From Leptospira kobayashii (GTDB lineage Bacteria > Spirochaetota > Leptospiria > Leptospirales > Leptospiraceae): a stretch of 64,000 nt of DNA. Shown one piece after another: positions 7,127 through 15,843 of this stretch (position 1 is the first letter of the stretch; every line of letters begins with the position of its first letter). Where the stretch lies: NCBI RefSeq assembly GCF_003114835.2, contig NZ_AP025028.1:434001-498000 (forward strand), read 5' to 3'. The position numbers were made by a program, and so were the translations under genes. The notes beneath the pieces were generated by a model that saw only the letters and a program-made list of their open reading frames with translations, was not told the DNA's origin and ran no database searches.

Positions 7127-8983
7127 TTAGAAGGCGCCATTGACTTGCAGGTAAGCCATTCCTCCGTCAGTTGCCGCCTTATGTTTTCCCAATATATAAT
7201 TGGGATTGATCCCGAAGCTATTGCTGCTCGCGTCGTAAACGTAAAGAGCGTTTCGGTAGTTAGTGATTGCATTGCCCGCATGAAGATAACCGACACCCAT
7301 CCAGATGGAGACGTTGTCGTTGATTTTGCCCATCCAAGTTAAGTCGATCTCGGTATAGATATGTTTTCCCAAGGAATAATTCTGAGTGTATACGTTATTG
7401 GTGTAACTTTCCGTACTTCCTTTTGCAGTATCAACGGGAGAAGAATTTGCGGAACCGATCGTTGATGCGGAGTTAGCTGCACCACTTACGGCATACCATG
7501 CATCTTGTCTTTGCGCTTTATCATTTGCAAAATAGGAAACTTGAAAGGTGCCGTATTCGTCGGTTTTGTAAGAAATACTCGCTCCCTTTGATATTAAGTT
7601 TTTGGTATCGATGTTTTCCGAAATCCCTGCCACAGTATTGAAGTAAGGAATCACACCGAATCTCGGGTTGGATAAAGTTTGGAAAGTGGAAGCGCTTCCG
7701 TCGGAGCGATTCGCATCTCCGGATGCATATTGAATTTGACCGCCAATTCGAAGTTTTTCGAAGAAGGTATAACCTGTTTGAGCGAAGTGAAATTGCCCCG
7801 TGTATTTTTCCCTTTCCGTTTTCATATTTTGATAAGTGGTAGGTAAGTCGTAGCCGAACATTTTCTCCCGAATCCGCTTTCCGGTAAAACCGGATTGCCA
7901 AGCACTTTCCACCGTCCAATCCCAAGAGGATCCTTTGGGTAGGTTGTTATTTTCCGTCCGGTTGGTTAAACGAAAACCCGCAGTGTATAATTCTTCATTT
8001 TGTTTGGAACGATTCATCGCAAGTGGATCGTCTGCGGATGCATTGGGAAGATTGGTCGCGGCATTGTATGTATTGGGTTTCCATTTGCGAACTACGTTGA
8101 TGCTGTAAACATCCGCAGTGACTGCGTCCAGAATTTTGACTGAATTATAAGTTCCGAATAATGTGGTATCGGTTCCTTTGGACGCGCTGTTGATCGTAGG
8201 ATCGTTTGCGGAAATAACTCCGTTGGTTCCGCTTTGGGTCCAAAAAGGCCGGGCTGCAAATAAATGAATTTTGAAATCGGATCTTTCCAGCATGATTCTG
8301 GCGCCGTCATAAGAAAGCCCGTTGATCGTCCAGTTACCACCACCTATCATCCGTTGGTCGCCATAGGCCCAGATCTGACGACCTAATTGAACCTTGATAT
8401 CCAAAGGAAGTTTTTTCAGCATAAGGAACGCTTCTCTGATGTCCGTGCTATTCAATGCGGCATTGCTTTGACCTGCTGCGATTTGAGTTGGAGTGTTATT
8501 GAAAAAATTGGCTCGGATGTCTCCGGAAGAGGCGGGGGCTTCCCCTCCCCAAACTCTGGAATCCTGCACAGTTACTTTTGCAGATACATAAGGACTCGGA
8601 TCAAATATAAAGAAAAGGGAAGTGGTTTGGACGGCTCTATCGATTACTTCTTTGTTGGATTTATCGAAATTGAGGTTGTTTCTTGATTCGAAACGGGGAC
8701 GAAAATAGGCTCCTACCCTAAGAACGTCATTGATCCAGAGAGATTCTGATTTGTTCACAGACTTGGCAAGATCAGGCTCCACAAACATATGTCTGGCAAA
8801 TTCAGGATCGATTCCTTTCTCTATCATGGGGGATTTGTATTTTTCTTTCACTGTGGTGGCAGGGGGTGGAGTTGCCGTTGTCGTCGGTTCCTCTGCACTT
8901 AAAGAAAGAGTGCAGATCAGCAGTGCACATAGAAGAGTAACACTCGAAAAAGAGAGTGGGGAAGGAATTTGTTTAGGATTCAT
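7127..8983 (-). CDS. Outer-membrane porin, alginate-export (AlgE-like) type
   Basis: 618 residues with a cleavable signal peptide (ALLICTLSLSA, about 17-30) and a Thr/Pro-rich linker, then a long run of amphipathic beta strands. Early strands contain LRVGAYFRPRFESRNN and later LGRQIWAYGDQRMIGGGNW, typical of alginate_exp-type barrels; the C-terminus ends in a strand with terminal Phe. It should form a substrate channel in the outer membrane; the substrate is unknown. A GGAG Shine-Dalgarno precedes the ATG. It has its own terminator (7026-7070) and a promoter with a palindrome in the spacer. An AraC-type membrane regulator diverges from it and may control it. Confidence 0.8.
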   Translation of the reverse strand: MNPKQIPSPLSFSSVTLLCALLICTLSLSAEEPTTTATPPPATTVKEKYKSPMIEKGIDPEFARHMFVEPDLAKSVNKSESLWINDVLRVGAYFRPRFESRNNLNFDKSNKEVIDRAVQTTSLFFIFDPSPYVSAKVTVQDSRVWGGEAPASSGDIRANFFNNTPTQIAAGQSNAALNSTDIREAFLMLKKLPLDIKVQLGRQIWAYGDQRMIGGGNWTINGLSYDGARIMLERSDFKIHLFAARPFWTQSGTNGVISANDPTINSASKGTDTTLFGTYNSVKILDAVTADVYSINVVRKWKPNTYNAATNLPNASADDPLAMNRSKQNEELYTAGFRLTNRTENNNLPKGSSWDWTVESAWQSGFTGKRIREKMFGYDLPTTYQNMKTEREKYTGQFHFAQTGYTFFEKLRIGGQIQYASGDANRSDGSASTFQTLSNPRFGVIPYFNTVAGISENIDTKNLISKGASISYKTDEYGTFQVSYFANDKAQRQDAWYAVSGAANSASTIGSANSSPVDTAKGSTESYTNNVYTQNYSLGKHIYTEIDLTWMGKINDNVSIWMGVGYLHAGNAITNYRNALYVYDASSNSFGINPNYILGKHKAATDGGMAYLQVNGAF

Positions 8984-9064
8984 ATATCTCCAGAATTATA
9001 AAATTAGACAATTTGTCTTGTCCAAAAATATAAACTTAGACAAAGTTATTGTACTTGTATAATT
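8984..9064. promoter_or_regulatory. Divergent control region with TTAGACAA repeats
   Basis: For the porin (minus strand) a TATAAT lies 11 nt before the ATG and a GGACAA is 17 bp upstream of it. The spacer holds a palindrome AGACAA-T-TTGTCT (9006-9018). A second TTAGACAA occurs at 9036-9043, 32 bp from the first (9004-9011) in the same orientation. Such paired sites could bind the divergent AraC-type regulator or a TetR-type protein. Confidence 0.5.
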
Positions 9065-9094
9065 TTGCCAAACTTTAAAACCAGTAGATATGGG

Positions 9095-10684
9095 ATGGCT
9101 CGGAACAAAATGAATTGGCGACACAGGATCTCTCTTTCCTTGTTTGCGCTCTCTTCCGTGAGCTGTGGAGATTTGGGACCGAGCGGCGAATTGGACCAAA
9201 ACATATCCAACCAAGTTGAATATCGTTACGACGGCCAGCTGAGTCTTAAGTCCTGTTCTTTGGATTCGATCGAAGAATTGAAGCACGTTGAGTGGCACAA
9301 GAACTTGGGAAGTTCCGTCCGTTCCAGAAGAAATCCCAGAGGAAATTGGCTTCGTTTTACCTTATCAAATCCTTCCGAATTGCTTTGGAAAAGAACCATT
9401 CTGGTACAATGGATCAATATCCCAGTCGCTGAACTTTGCTCCGAATCAAGAAAAGGAGAAACGGAGGATTCCTTCAGCGGGTATTCCACCGAGTCGGGCC
9501 TTTTCGGATTATTATCACCTTATCCTCATTTCAATATTGATCTTTTACCGAAAGAAACCAGGACATTCTATCTACGAATTGAATCGAATGAAGACCTGAA
9601 TTATCCGATTCGGTTGATGTCGGGGACAGGTTATTATTGGTTTAAACGGTTCCGTTGGACCGGTTTTATATTTTTGTTCATTATGATGGCTGTCTTTCTC
9701 GTTTGGGCAGGGATTAATTTTCGCAAAAAACAAAGATTCGTTTATGTCGGTTTAGGCATTCATTATACTTTATTCACTCTACTTGTTTATTTCATTCACG
9801 GCAAGGAGTTTGCCGATGTTTTCGGAAATGAGAACAATCTGTTTCGTCATGCATATTTCATTTTGCTTTGCCTGAACCATTTTTCATTTTCCACCTATTT
9901 GTTGTTATGGGATAGATTTCAGTCCGGAAGTTTGATACATTCCAAAACATTTTGGGTCACTTCTTTGTCAGGATTGGTTTATCTGCTGGTTCCTGTTTCC
10001 CAGTTTTGGTACGAGCATCGTATCTTATTATTATCTTTTGTATTCGGTTGGATGATTTTTTATTTTGTAAAAAGCCATTTTTCCCTAATTATTTCCAATC
10101 ACCGGGGCAAACTGGGTTATGTAACGGCATGGGGGATATTTCTATTTTTCTTTTTTCTGATGACCCTGTTTCATTTTGATTTTTATCCTTATCATTTTTT
10201 CACAAACTTCGGCGCGATCTTTTATCTTCCTTTTTTTACGTCATTTGCTTTTATACAGGTGGATAAAATGGAAACGGATACCTTGCATACTGTTAAAAAA
10301 TCTAATTTAACTCAAATAGATGTGTTTCAAGTTACTTCCGATTTGAAAGAGATGTTGGAGAACGATAAGATTTTTCTTTCGGAAGATTGCAATGAAGAAC
10401 AAGTAGCCCAGTCTCTGGGAATCGGATATCACCAGTTAAGCGAACTTGTGAATTCGGAATTTAAAATGAATTTTCCGTCTCTGTTGAATTATTACAGAGT
10501 TTTGGAGTCAAAACAATTATTATTACAAGATAAAGGTAAGAATATTTCGGATATAGGGAGAGAGGCTGGGTTTGGATCTCGGTCTGCTTTTTATTTGGAG
10601 TTTAAAAAACAAACCGGTATCAATCCAAATGAATACCGCAAACAAGAATTAGGGCAAAAGACGAAAGTTAAGCGAATTAATTAA
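9095..10684 (+). CDS. Membrane-sensor AraC-family regulator (7TM-DISM plus HTH)
   Basis: About 529 residues. A signal region with a possible lipobox (LSSVSC) is followed by a periplasmic domain with the 7TMR-DISMED2-like motif GNWLRFTLSNPSELLW, seven hydrophobic segments (about 180-390), and a C-terminal AraC DNA-binding domain (LGIGYHQLSELVNSEF and GREAGFGSRSAFYLEFKKQT). It thus couples an extracytoplasmic signal directly to transcription. It diverges from the porin gene at 8983, which is the obvious candidate target. The start is uncertain: ATG 9095, ATG 9110 and TTG 9065 are in frame, none with a strong ribosome-binding site. Confidence 0.8.
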   Translation: MARNKMNWRHRISLSLFALSSVSCGDLGPSGELDQNISNQVEYRYDGQLSLKSCSLDSIEELKHVEWHKNLGSSVRSRRNPRGNWLRFTLSNPSELLWKRTILVQWINIPVAELCSESRKGETEDSFSGYSTESGLFGLLSPYPHFNIDLLPKETRTFYLRIESNEDLNYPIRLMSGTGYYWFKRFRWTGFIFLFIMMAVFLVWAGINFRKKQRFVYVGLGIHYTLFTLLVYFIHGKEFADVFGNENNLFRHAYFILLCLNHFSFSTYLLLWDRFQSGSLIHSKTFWVTSLSGLVYLLVPVSQFWYEHRILLLSFVFGWMIFYFVKSHFSLIISNHRGKLGYVTAWGIFLFFFFLMTLFHFDFYPYHFFTNFGAIFYLPFFTSFAFIQVDKMETDTLHTVKKSNLTQIDVFQVTSDLKEMLENDKIFLSEDCNEEQVAQSLGIGYHQLSELVNSEFKMNFPSLLNYYRVLESKQLLLQDKGKNISDIGREAGFGSRSAFYLEFKKQTGINPNEYRKQELGQKTKVKRIN

Positions 10685-10711
10685 GAAAAAGTAAGTAATC
10701 AAGGATTGTTT

Positions 10712-12319
10712 ATGACAAGTACATCTATACCTGATGATGGTCTACAAGGTTTAAAGAAAAACTGGAAATCGGATTTAATATCCGGATTCATTATTTTTTT
10801 AATCGCATTGCCGCTCTGTTTGGGAATCTCTCTTGCTTCCGGAGCTCCTCCGATGGCAGGACTTTTTTCCGGAATCGTAGGGGGACTTATCGTGTCTCTC
10901 TTCAGTGGTTCTTATGTTACGATCAACGGACCTGCAGCAGGTCTCATTGCCGTTGTTCTTCATTCCATTACCGTGCTCGGTGGTGGCGATAACCGATTGG
11001 GATTCGAATACACTCTTGCGGTAATTGTAATCGCCGGAGCTATTCAGATTGTTCTGGGGCTCTTACGAGCAGGGAACCTAACGGTTTTCTTTCCTATCTC
11101 CGTTGTTCACGGGATGATGTCCGCTATCGGTATCATCATCATATCCAAGCAGTTCTATGTTGCTTTGGGAATTACTCCTGTAGCAAAAACGATCAGCGGA
11201 TTGATTTTGGAAATGCCATTCAGCCTTAGTAAAATCAATCCGGAAGTTGCGATCATCGGGATTTCGACGATTTTGGTTTTGGTCTTACTCGGTAGAACCA
11301 AAAATGCCTTCGTTAAAAAACTTCCCGCTCCTCTGATTGCGGTGGTGATCGGAGTGATCCTCGGGATTGTATTCGATTTGGAAGACGAACATTCGTATTC
11401 TCTTATGGATCAAATCTACAAAATCGGTCCTACTAGTCTCGTGACACTTCCTGCACATATCACAGACGGAATCATCCACCCTAACTTTGATAAGATCGGA
11501 ACCGGAGTTTTCTGGCTGATGGTAGTTACGATCGGACTCATTGCAAGTATCGAATCCCTTCTTACCGCATCCGCCATCGATAAAGTGGATCCTTACAGAA
11601 GACGTTCCAATATGAACAAAGAATTGGTGGCGAAAGGTATCGGTAACTTTTTTCTAGGATGGATCGGTGGATTGCCGATCATTGCGGAAGTTGTCAGATC
11701 ATCAGCTAACATTAATAATGGTGCAAAAACAAGATGGTCCAACTTTTTCCACGGTGCATTTTTGTTAGTGTTTATCGTTTTGCTTCCCGGGCTGATTCAT
11801 AAGATTCCTTTGGCATCTCTTGCAGGGGTTTTGATTATGGTAGGAGTAAGACTTGCTTCACCGGCGGAGTTCATTCATGCCTATAAGAAAGGTTGGGATC
11901 AAATCGTTGTGTTCCTTGTAACGGTTTTCTTTACTGTTTTTGAAGATTTGCTCGTCGGTGTGGGTGCCGGTATCGTAACGAAACTGATCATCCAACTGAT
12001 ATTAGGTGTTCCTTTACGCAATATGTTCATTTCCGATGTGGAAATAGAAGAAAAGAAAGACTCTTATACTTTGCATATTCGCAAAGCATTGATCTTTTCA
12101 AACATGTTGAGTGTAAAAAGAACCCTGAACAAACTTCCGAGAGGAAAGTCGATTGAAATCAAATGTGAGTCTTTGAAATTTGCGGGTTACTCCGCGTTGG
12201 ACTTTTTGAATGATTTCAAAAACGATTATGAATCAGACGGCGGAAAAGTGATCATTTCCGGAGTGGACGATTTGAAACCGATTTCCAATCACCCTCAAGC
12301 ATCGAGAAGATTGGTCTAA
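10712..12319 (+). CDS. SulP-family anion transporter with C-terminal STAS-like domain
   Basis: 535 residues. The sulfate-transporter core has 10 or more membrane segments and typical motifs: FIIFLIALPLCLGISLASG, GSYVTINGPAAGL, and SIESLLTASAIDKVDP. A C-terminal STAS-like region (about 440-535) follows. SulP proteins carry sulfate, bicarbonate or other anions; there is no neighbour such as a carbonic anhydrase to choose between them. The AAGGA at 10701 is 6 nt before ATG 10712, so that start is preferred over TTG 10706. It lies 27 bp after the AraC-type regulator gene and may be co-transcribed with it. Confidence 0.88.
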   Translation: MTSTSIPDDGLQGLKKNWKSDLISGFIIFLIALPLCLGISLASGAPPMAGLFSGIVGGLIVSLFSGSYVTINGPAAGLIAVVLHSITVLGGGDNRLGFEYTLAVIVIAGAIQIVLGLLRAGNLTVFFPISVVHGMMSAIGIIIISKQFYVALGITPVAKTISGLILEMPFSLSKINPEVAIIGISTILVLVLLGRTKNAFVKKLPAPLIAVVIGVILGIVFDLEDEHSYSLMDQIYKIGPTSLVTLPAHITDGIIHPNFDKIGTGVFWLMVVTIGLIASIESLLTASAIDKVDPYRRRSNMNKELVAKGIGNFFLGWIGGLPIIAEVVRSSANINNGAKTRWSNFFHGAFLLVFIVLLPGLIHKIPLASLAGVLIMVGVRLASPAEFIHAYKKGWDQIVVFLVTVFFTVFEDLLVGVGAGIVTKLIIQLILGVPLRNMFISDVEIEEKKDSYTLHIRKALIFSNMLSVKRTLNKLPRGKSIEIKCESLKFAGYSALDFLNDFKNDYESDGGKVIISGVDDLKPISNHPQASRRLV

Positions 12320-12364
12320 TCGATAAAGATTTTACAGATCAAAAATAGATTGTCAAAAATCTAA

Positions 12365-12404
12365 GTTTTGCATAGGGTTAGCCCGGCTCTAACCTATGCA
12401 AAAC
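12365..12404. promoter_or_regulatory. Long inverted repeat enclosing a start codon
   Basis: The arms GTTTTGCATAGGGTTAG (12365-12381) and CTAACCTATGCAAAAC (12389-12404) pair over 16 bp with one bulged G. The ATG of the TPM-domain gene (12396) is inside the right arm. A TTGTCA at 12350 with a poor -10 (TAGGGT, 12373) would place the transcription start inside the repeat. It may be an operator, a translational block, or a terminator-like structure for the SulP gene (no T-run follows). Confidence 0.5.
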
Positions 12405-13379
12405 ATTCGAGTATCATTTTTCCCTTTCAGAGTTCTTACTTTCCTGCTATCGATTTTCCTTTTTTCCCCGAACCTTCTGATTGCAAAAGAAGTTCCTAAA
12501 CTCACCTCCCATATCATCGACGAAACCTGGACTTTAACACCCGGCTTTGAAAAAGAAATCAATGATCTTCTTGTTCAGCATGAAAATAAAACTTCGAACC
12601 AAGTTGTGGTTTTACTCACTTCTTCTTTGGAAGATGAAAATCTGGAAGAATACTCCCTTCGTGTGGCGGAGACTTGGAAACTTGGTCAGAAAGGAAAGGA
12701 CAACGGTGTTTTGTTATTTATCGCCAAGGATGATAGAAAACTCAGAATCGAAGTAGGCTACGGGCTGGAAGGAACTCTAACCGATGTTTTGTGTCACCGG
12801 ATCATCGAACAGGAAATCAAACCTTCTTTCAAAGCAGGTGATTTTGAAGAAGGAATCCGAAATGGTGTTCATAAAATATTAGGTGCCATTGCGGGAACTT
12901 ATACGATTCCTCCTCCTAAGGATTATTCCTATTTGGGACCACTTGCGTTTTTAGGGGAGATGGACGGTGGTGGGGAAAACATTCCTATTACAGTAAGAAT
13001 TTTCGGAAGTCTTTTCGTTTTTGGAATCTTGGGAGTATTCACTTATCTTGCTGCCAATCTTCCTTACTTCGGTTGGGTTCTTTATTTTTTTCTATTTCCG
13101 TTTTGGAGTCTTTTTCCCATCGCCTTACACGGACCGGATATAGGCATTATCATTTTTCTAACTTATGCAATCGGTATGGGTCTTTGGAAACTTTATCATC
13201 TGCTTACACCGCATGGTAGAAAACGAATGAAAGAAAAGGAAAGTGCATATGGCGGTTCCGGTCGGTCGTCGGGAGGTGGTTTTTCCTCGGGTGGTTGGAG
13301 CAGCAGCAGTAGTGGAAGTAGTAGTTTCGGAGGTGGCGGTGGTAGCTTCGGAGGCGGTGGAAGTTCGGGAAGCTGGTAA
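12396..13379 (+). CDS. TPM-domain (YgcG-type) membrane protein with Gly/Ser tail
   Basis: 327 residues. Signal peptide (about 1-30), then a TPM domain (about 38-170) with the family motifs NQVVVLLTSSL, LGQKGKDNGVLLFIA and RIEVGYGLEGTL. Two or three membrane segments follow (about 200-280), then a charged stretch and a low-complexity tail of Gly/Ser with Phe and Trp ending SGSW. This architecture is common for YgcG-type proteins, whose role in envelope or photosystem maintenance differs between organisms; no specific function can be assigned. There is no visible Shine-Dalgarno, and the start codon lies in an inverted repeat. Confidence 0.85.
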   Translation: MQNIRVSFFPFRVLTFLLSIFLFSPNLLIAKEVPKLTSHIIDETWTLTPGFEKEINDLLVQHENKTSNQVVVLLTSSLEDENLEEYSLRVAETWKLGQKGKDNGVLLFIAKDDRKLRIEVGYGLEGTLTDVLCHRIIEQEIKPSFKAGDFEEGIRNGVHKILGAIAGTYTIPPPKDYSYLGPLAFLGEMDGGGENIPITVRIFGSLFVFGILGVFTYLAANLPYFGWVLYFFLFPFWSLFPIALHGPDIGIIIFLTYAIGMGLWKLYHLLTPHGRKRMKEKESAYGGSGRSSGGGFSSGGWSSSSSGSSSFGGGGGSFGGGGSSGSW

Positions 13380-13469
13380 CAAACATATTACAAACCGACC
13401 AGAATCAGAATGATAATTTTAAGATGGATTCTTTCTCATGTTATAAAATCCTAGAAAGGAATTAAAATA

Positions 13470-13523
13470 ATGATGGGTGCGCCCTCTCGTTATTTGGGGA
13501 CTTCCCTTCCTAAACTTGGGTAA
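13470..13523 (+). CDS. Possible 17-residue leader peptide before the efflux operon
   Basis: ATG-ATG at 13470 is preceded by AAAGGA about 8 nt upstream and runs 17 codons to TAA, eight bases before the GTG of the TolC-like gene, which has no good Shine-Dalgarno of its own. The peptide (MMGAPSRYLGTSLPKLG) might couple translation or act as an attenuation leader. It may equally be chance. Confidence 0.2.
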   Translation: MMGAPSRYLGTSLPKLG

Positions 13524-13531
13524 ATAGCATA

Positions 13532-14887
13532 GTGAATCTTTTCTCATTTCGAAAATCGATATATATTGGCATTTCTTTCTTCGGCTTTGTTTCTCTACAA
13601 GGGGAAGCAGTCACGCTTGCATCTCTTTGGAAAGATGCTTTACGCGGGAATCCCGATTTGGCTTTTTCCAAAGCGGAGTTGGACAAAGCGGTCTTTCAAT
13701 ATGAAAGAAGTTATGCAGGGTACTTGCCTACACTTACGGCACAGGCATCCGCAAGACAATTGACAAACAACTTCAGCGGCTCGGGAACTTTGGTCGATCC
13801 GAATGTCACCGCAAATCAATCCCAAGGAAGTTCTACAAGCAGTACGGGAACCCAGTCGGGAAGTAGTTCCACAGGGGCATCAAACAGATATTCGGTGGGA
13901 CTTACTGCCAGCCAAAATCTTTTTGCCGGGTTTAAGGATAAAAGTTCCGTCGATCAGGCAGAGGCACTCGTGCAAGCCGCAAAACAGACATTAGAAGACA
14001 CAAAAATCAGAATCTCGTATGAATTGAGAAATGCATACGCGCAAGTTTTGTATGCGAAAAGTTTGGCCTCTTTGAGTACCGAAATTCTGGAACGTCGTCA
14101 AAGAAACCGCAACTTGGTCAAACTTCGTTACGAAGGCGGAAGAGAACACAAAGGATCTTATCTGATGAGTGAGGCTGCGACAAAACAGGCGGAATTCGAA
14201 TTGGAACAATCCAAAAGAACCGAAGCCATCAATTTTGCCGAATTAAAACGTATTCTTTCCGTTGAAGACGATAAGAAATACCAGTTAGACGGAAATCTGG
14301 TTACCCCTTCCATACCTAAACTGGAAAATTGGGAAGAGTTTGTCGCAGGTCATCCTCAATTGATGGCGGAACAGGCCAAGGTAAGAGCGGCACTTGCGGG
14401 AGTGTCCGTGGCGGAAGGTAAATTTTATCCTGATATCAGTATGAGCGCAACAATCACCCGCCAAGACGATGTTTGGTTGCCGAAACCGAAAACCTATTCC
14501 TTCGGGTTGAATTTCAGTTATCCCATATTCAATGGCGGAAGGGATTATTATGATGTGAAGATTGCCAGAACGGAACACGAAAAGTCCGTTCATCAAAGAG
14601 ATAGCAAAAGAAATTCACTTACATATTCTTTGCAGCAGTCCTATCAAAATCTAAGGAATGCGATCGATAATGTGGAAGTATTGGAAAACTATTTTCAAGC
14701 TGCCGAGACTCGTGCAAAGATCGCACGTTCGCAGTATTCGAACGGACTGCTCAATTTTGAAAACTGGGATATCATTGAAAATGATTTGATCAATCGGGAG
14801 AAGAACTTACTCACCGGCAAACGGGAAGCAGAGCTTGCCAATGCAACCTGGCTTCGTAATATTGGTAAGAGTATTTCCAATGAATAA
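13532..14887 (+). CDS. TolC-family outer-membrane efflux protein
   Basis: 451 residues, close to the usual TolC length. Signal peptide about 1-27; the repeated helical/strand organisation of outer-membrane efflux proteins is visible as two similar halves (QNLFAGFKDKSSVDQAEALV and YPIFNGGRDYYDVKIARTEH). A Ser/Gly/Thr-rich insert near 100-115 probably sits in an extracellular loop. It forms the outer-membrane channel of a tripartite pump with the next two genes. The gene starts with GTG and overlaps the membrane-fusion gene by 8 bp. Confidence 0.9.
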   Translation: MNLFSFRKSIYIGISFFGFVSLQGEAVTLASLWKDALRGNPDLAFSKAELDKAVFQYERSYAGYLPTLTAQASARQLTNNFSGSGTLVDPNVTANQSQGSSTSSTGTQSGSSSTGASNRYSVGLTASQNLFAGFKDKSSVDQAEALVQAAKQTLEDTKIRISYELRNAYAQVLYAKSLASLSTEILERRQRNRNLVKLRYEGGREHKGSYLMSEAATKQAEFELEQSKRTEAINFAELKRILSVEDDKKYQLDGNLVTPSIPKLENWEEFVAGHPQLMAEQAKVRAALAGVSVAEGKFYPDISMSATITRQDDVWLPKPKTYSFGLNFSYPIFNGGRDYYDVKIARTEHEKSVHQRDSKRNSLTYSLQQSYQNLRNAIDNVEVLENYFQAAETRAKIARSQYSNGLLNFENWDIIENDLINREKNLLTGKREAELANATWLRNIGKSISNE

Positions 14888-15839
14888 AAAATGGATTTTC
14901 CTAATCTCTATCTTAACTATTATTCTTTCTGCATTCGTTTATTTTAAATTTTTTGACGGGAAAAAGTCCAGAGTCAGTTACCAACGTCATACTGTTAAAC
15001 GAGGTGATTTGAAAGTATTTGTAAGAGCTTCCGGAACTGTTCAACCTCAAAACCGTTTGGAAATCAAACCTCCGATCGCAGGAAGAATCGAATCCGTTTT
15101 GTTGGAAGAGGGGAATACCGTTTCCAAAGGTAGAATTCTTGCCTGGATGAGTTCTACGGAGAGAGCGGCACTATTGGATGCAGCAAGGGCCAAAGGTGCA
15201 AGCGAGCTGAAGGAATGGGAAGATCTGTACAAACCCACACCTGTGATGGCACCTTTGAAAGGACTTGTCATCGCGAACAATATCCGCACCGGTCAAACCG
15301 TAACTCAACAAGATATTTTATTTGTACTTTCCGATGCATTGCTTGTACAAGCGAAAGTGGACGAAACGGATTTGGCCCGAGTTAAGAAAGGGCAGAAGGC
15401 GCTTTTAACGATTGATTCGTTTCCCGCCGAACCTGTGCTTGGTTTTGTTTCTCATATTGCTTATGAAGCTGTCACTGAAAATAATGTGACGGTTTATTCA
15501 GTGGAAGTGAAACCTTCCCGGGTTCCCGAGTTTTTTAGAAGCGGGATGTCGTCCACTGTCGATTTTATTTTTGCGGAAGAATCAAATATTCTTTTGATCC
15601 CGAATGAATCCATTTTGAAGGAGAACGGGCAATCTTTCGTATATACGCCTAATCCCGAGAAAGAATCATTGCCTTCGAAGAAAAAAATTGAGATCGGTCT
15701 TTCTGATGAAGGTTTTACGCAAGTGAAAGACGGTTTGTCGGAGGGAGAAATAATATTGATCCAAAAGATAGCGCCAAAAACCAAACAGCCGCAAAGCGGT
15801 GGTCCTTTTCAGTCTCCGCGTATGCCTCCCAGGAGATGA
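14880..15839 (+). CDS. Membrane fusion protein (HlyD/MacA type)
   Basis: 319 residues. N-terminal membrane anchor (about 5-22), then lipoyl-like halves (GTVQPQNRLEIKPPIAGRIE and MAPLKGLVIANNIRTGQTV) with a very short hairpin between them, a beta-barrel domain and a C-terminal Pro-rich tail. It bridges the MacB-like inner-membrane pump and the TolC-like channel. ATG 14880 overlaps the upstream gene by 8 bp, which indicates translational coupling. The short hairpin suggests a compact adaptor compared with classical MacA. Confidence 0.88.
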   Translation: MNKKWIFLISILTIILSAFVYFKFFDGKKSRVSYQRHTVKRGDLKVFVRASGTVQPQNRLEIKPPIAGRIESVLLEEGNTVSKGRILAWMSSTERAALLDAARAKGASELKEWEDLYKPTPVMAPLKGLVIANNIRTGQTVTQQDILFVLSDALLVQAKVDETDLARVKKGQKALLTIDSFPAEPVLGFVSHIAYEAVTENNVTVYSVEVKPSRVPEFFRSGMSSTVDFIFAEESNILLIPNESILKENGQSFVYTPNPEKESLPSKKKIEIGLSDEGFTQVKDGLSEGEIILIQKIAPKTKQPQSGGPFQSPRMPPRR

Positions 15840-15843
15840 CCCT

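Noticed and set aside
13158..13386. Minus-strand frames opposite the TPM-domain gene tail
   Set aside because: Products of the Gly/Ser repeat read backwards; no start signals.
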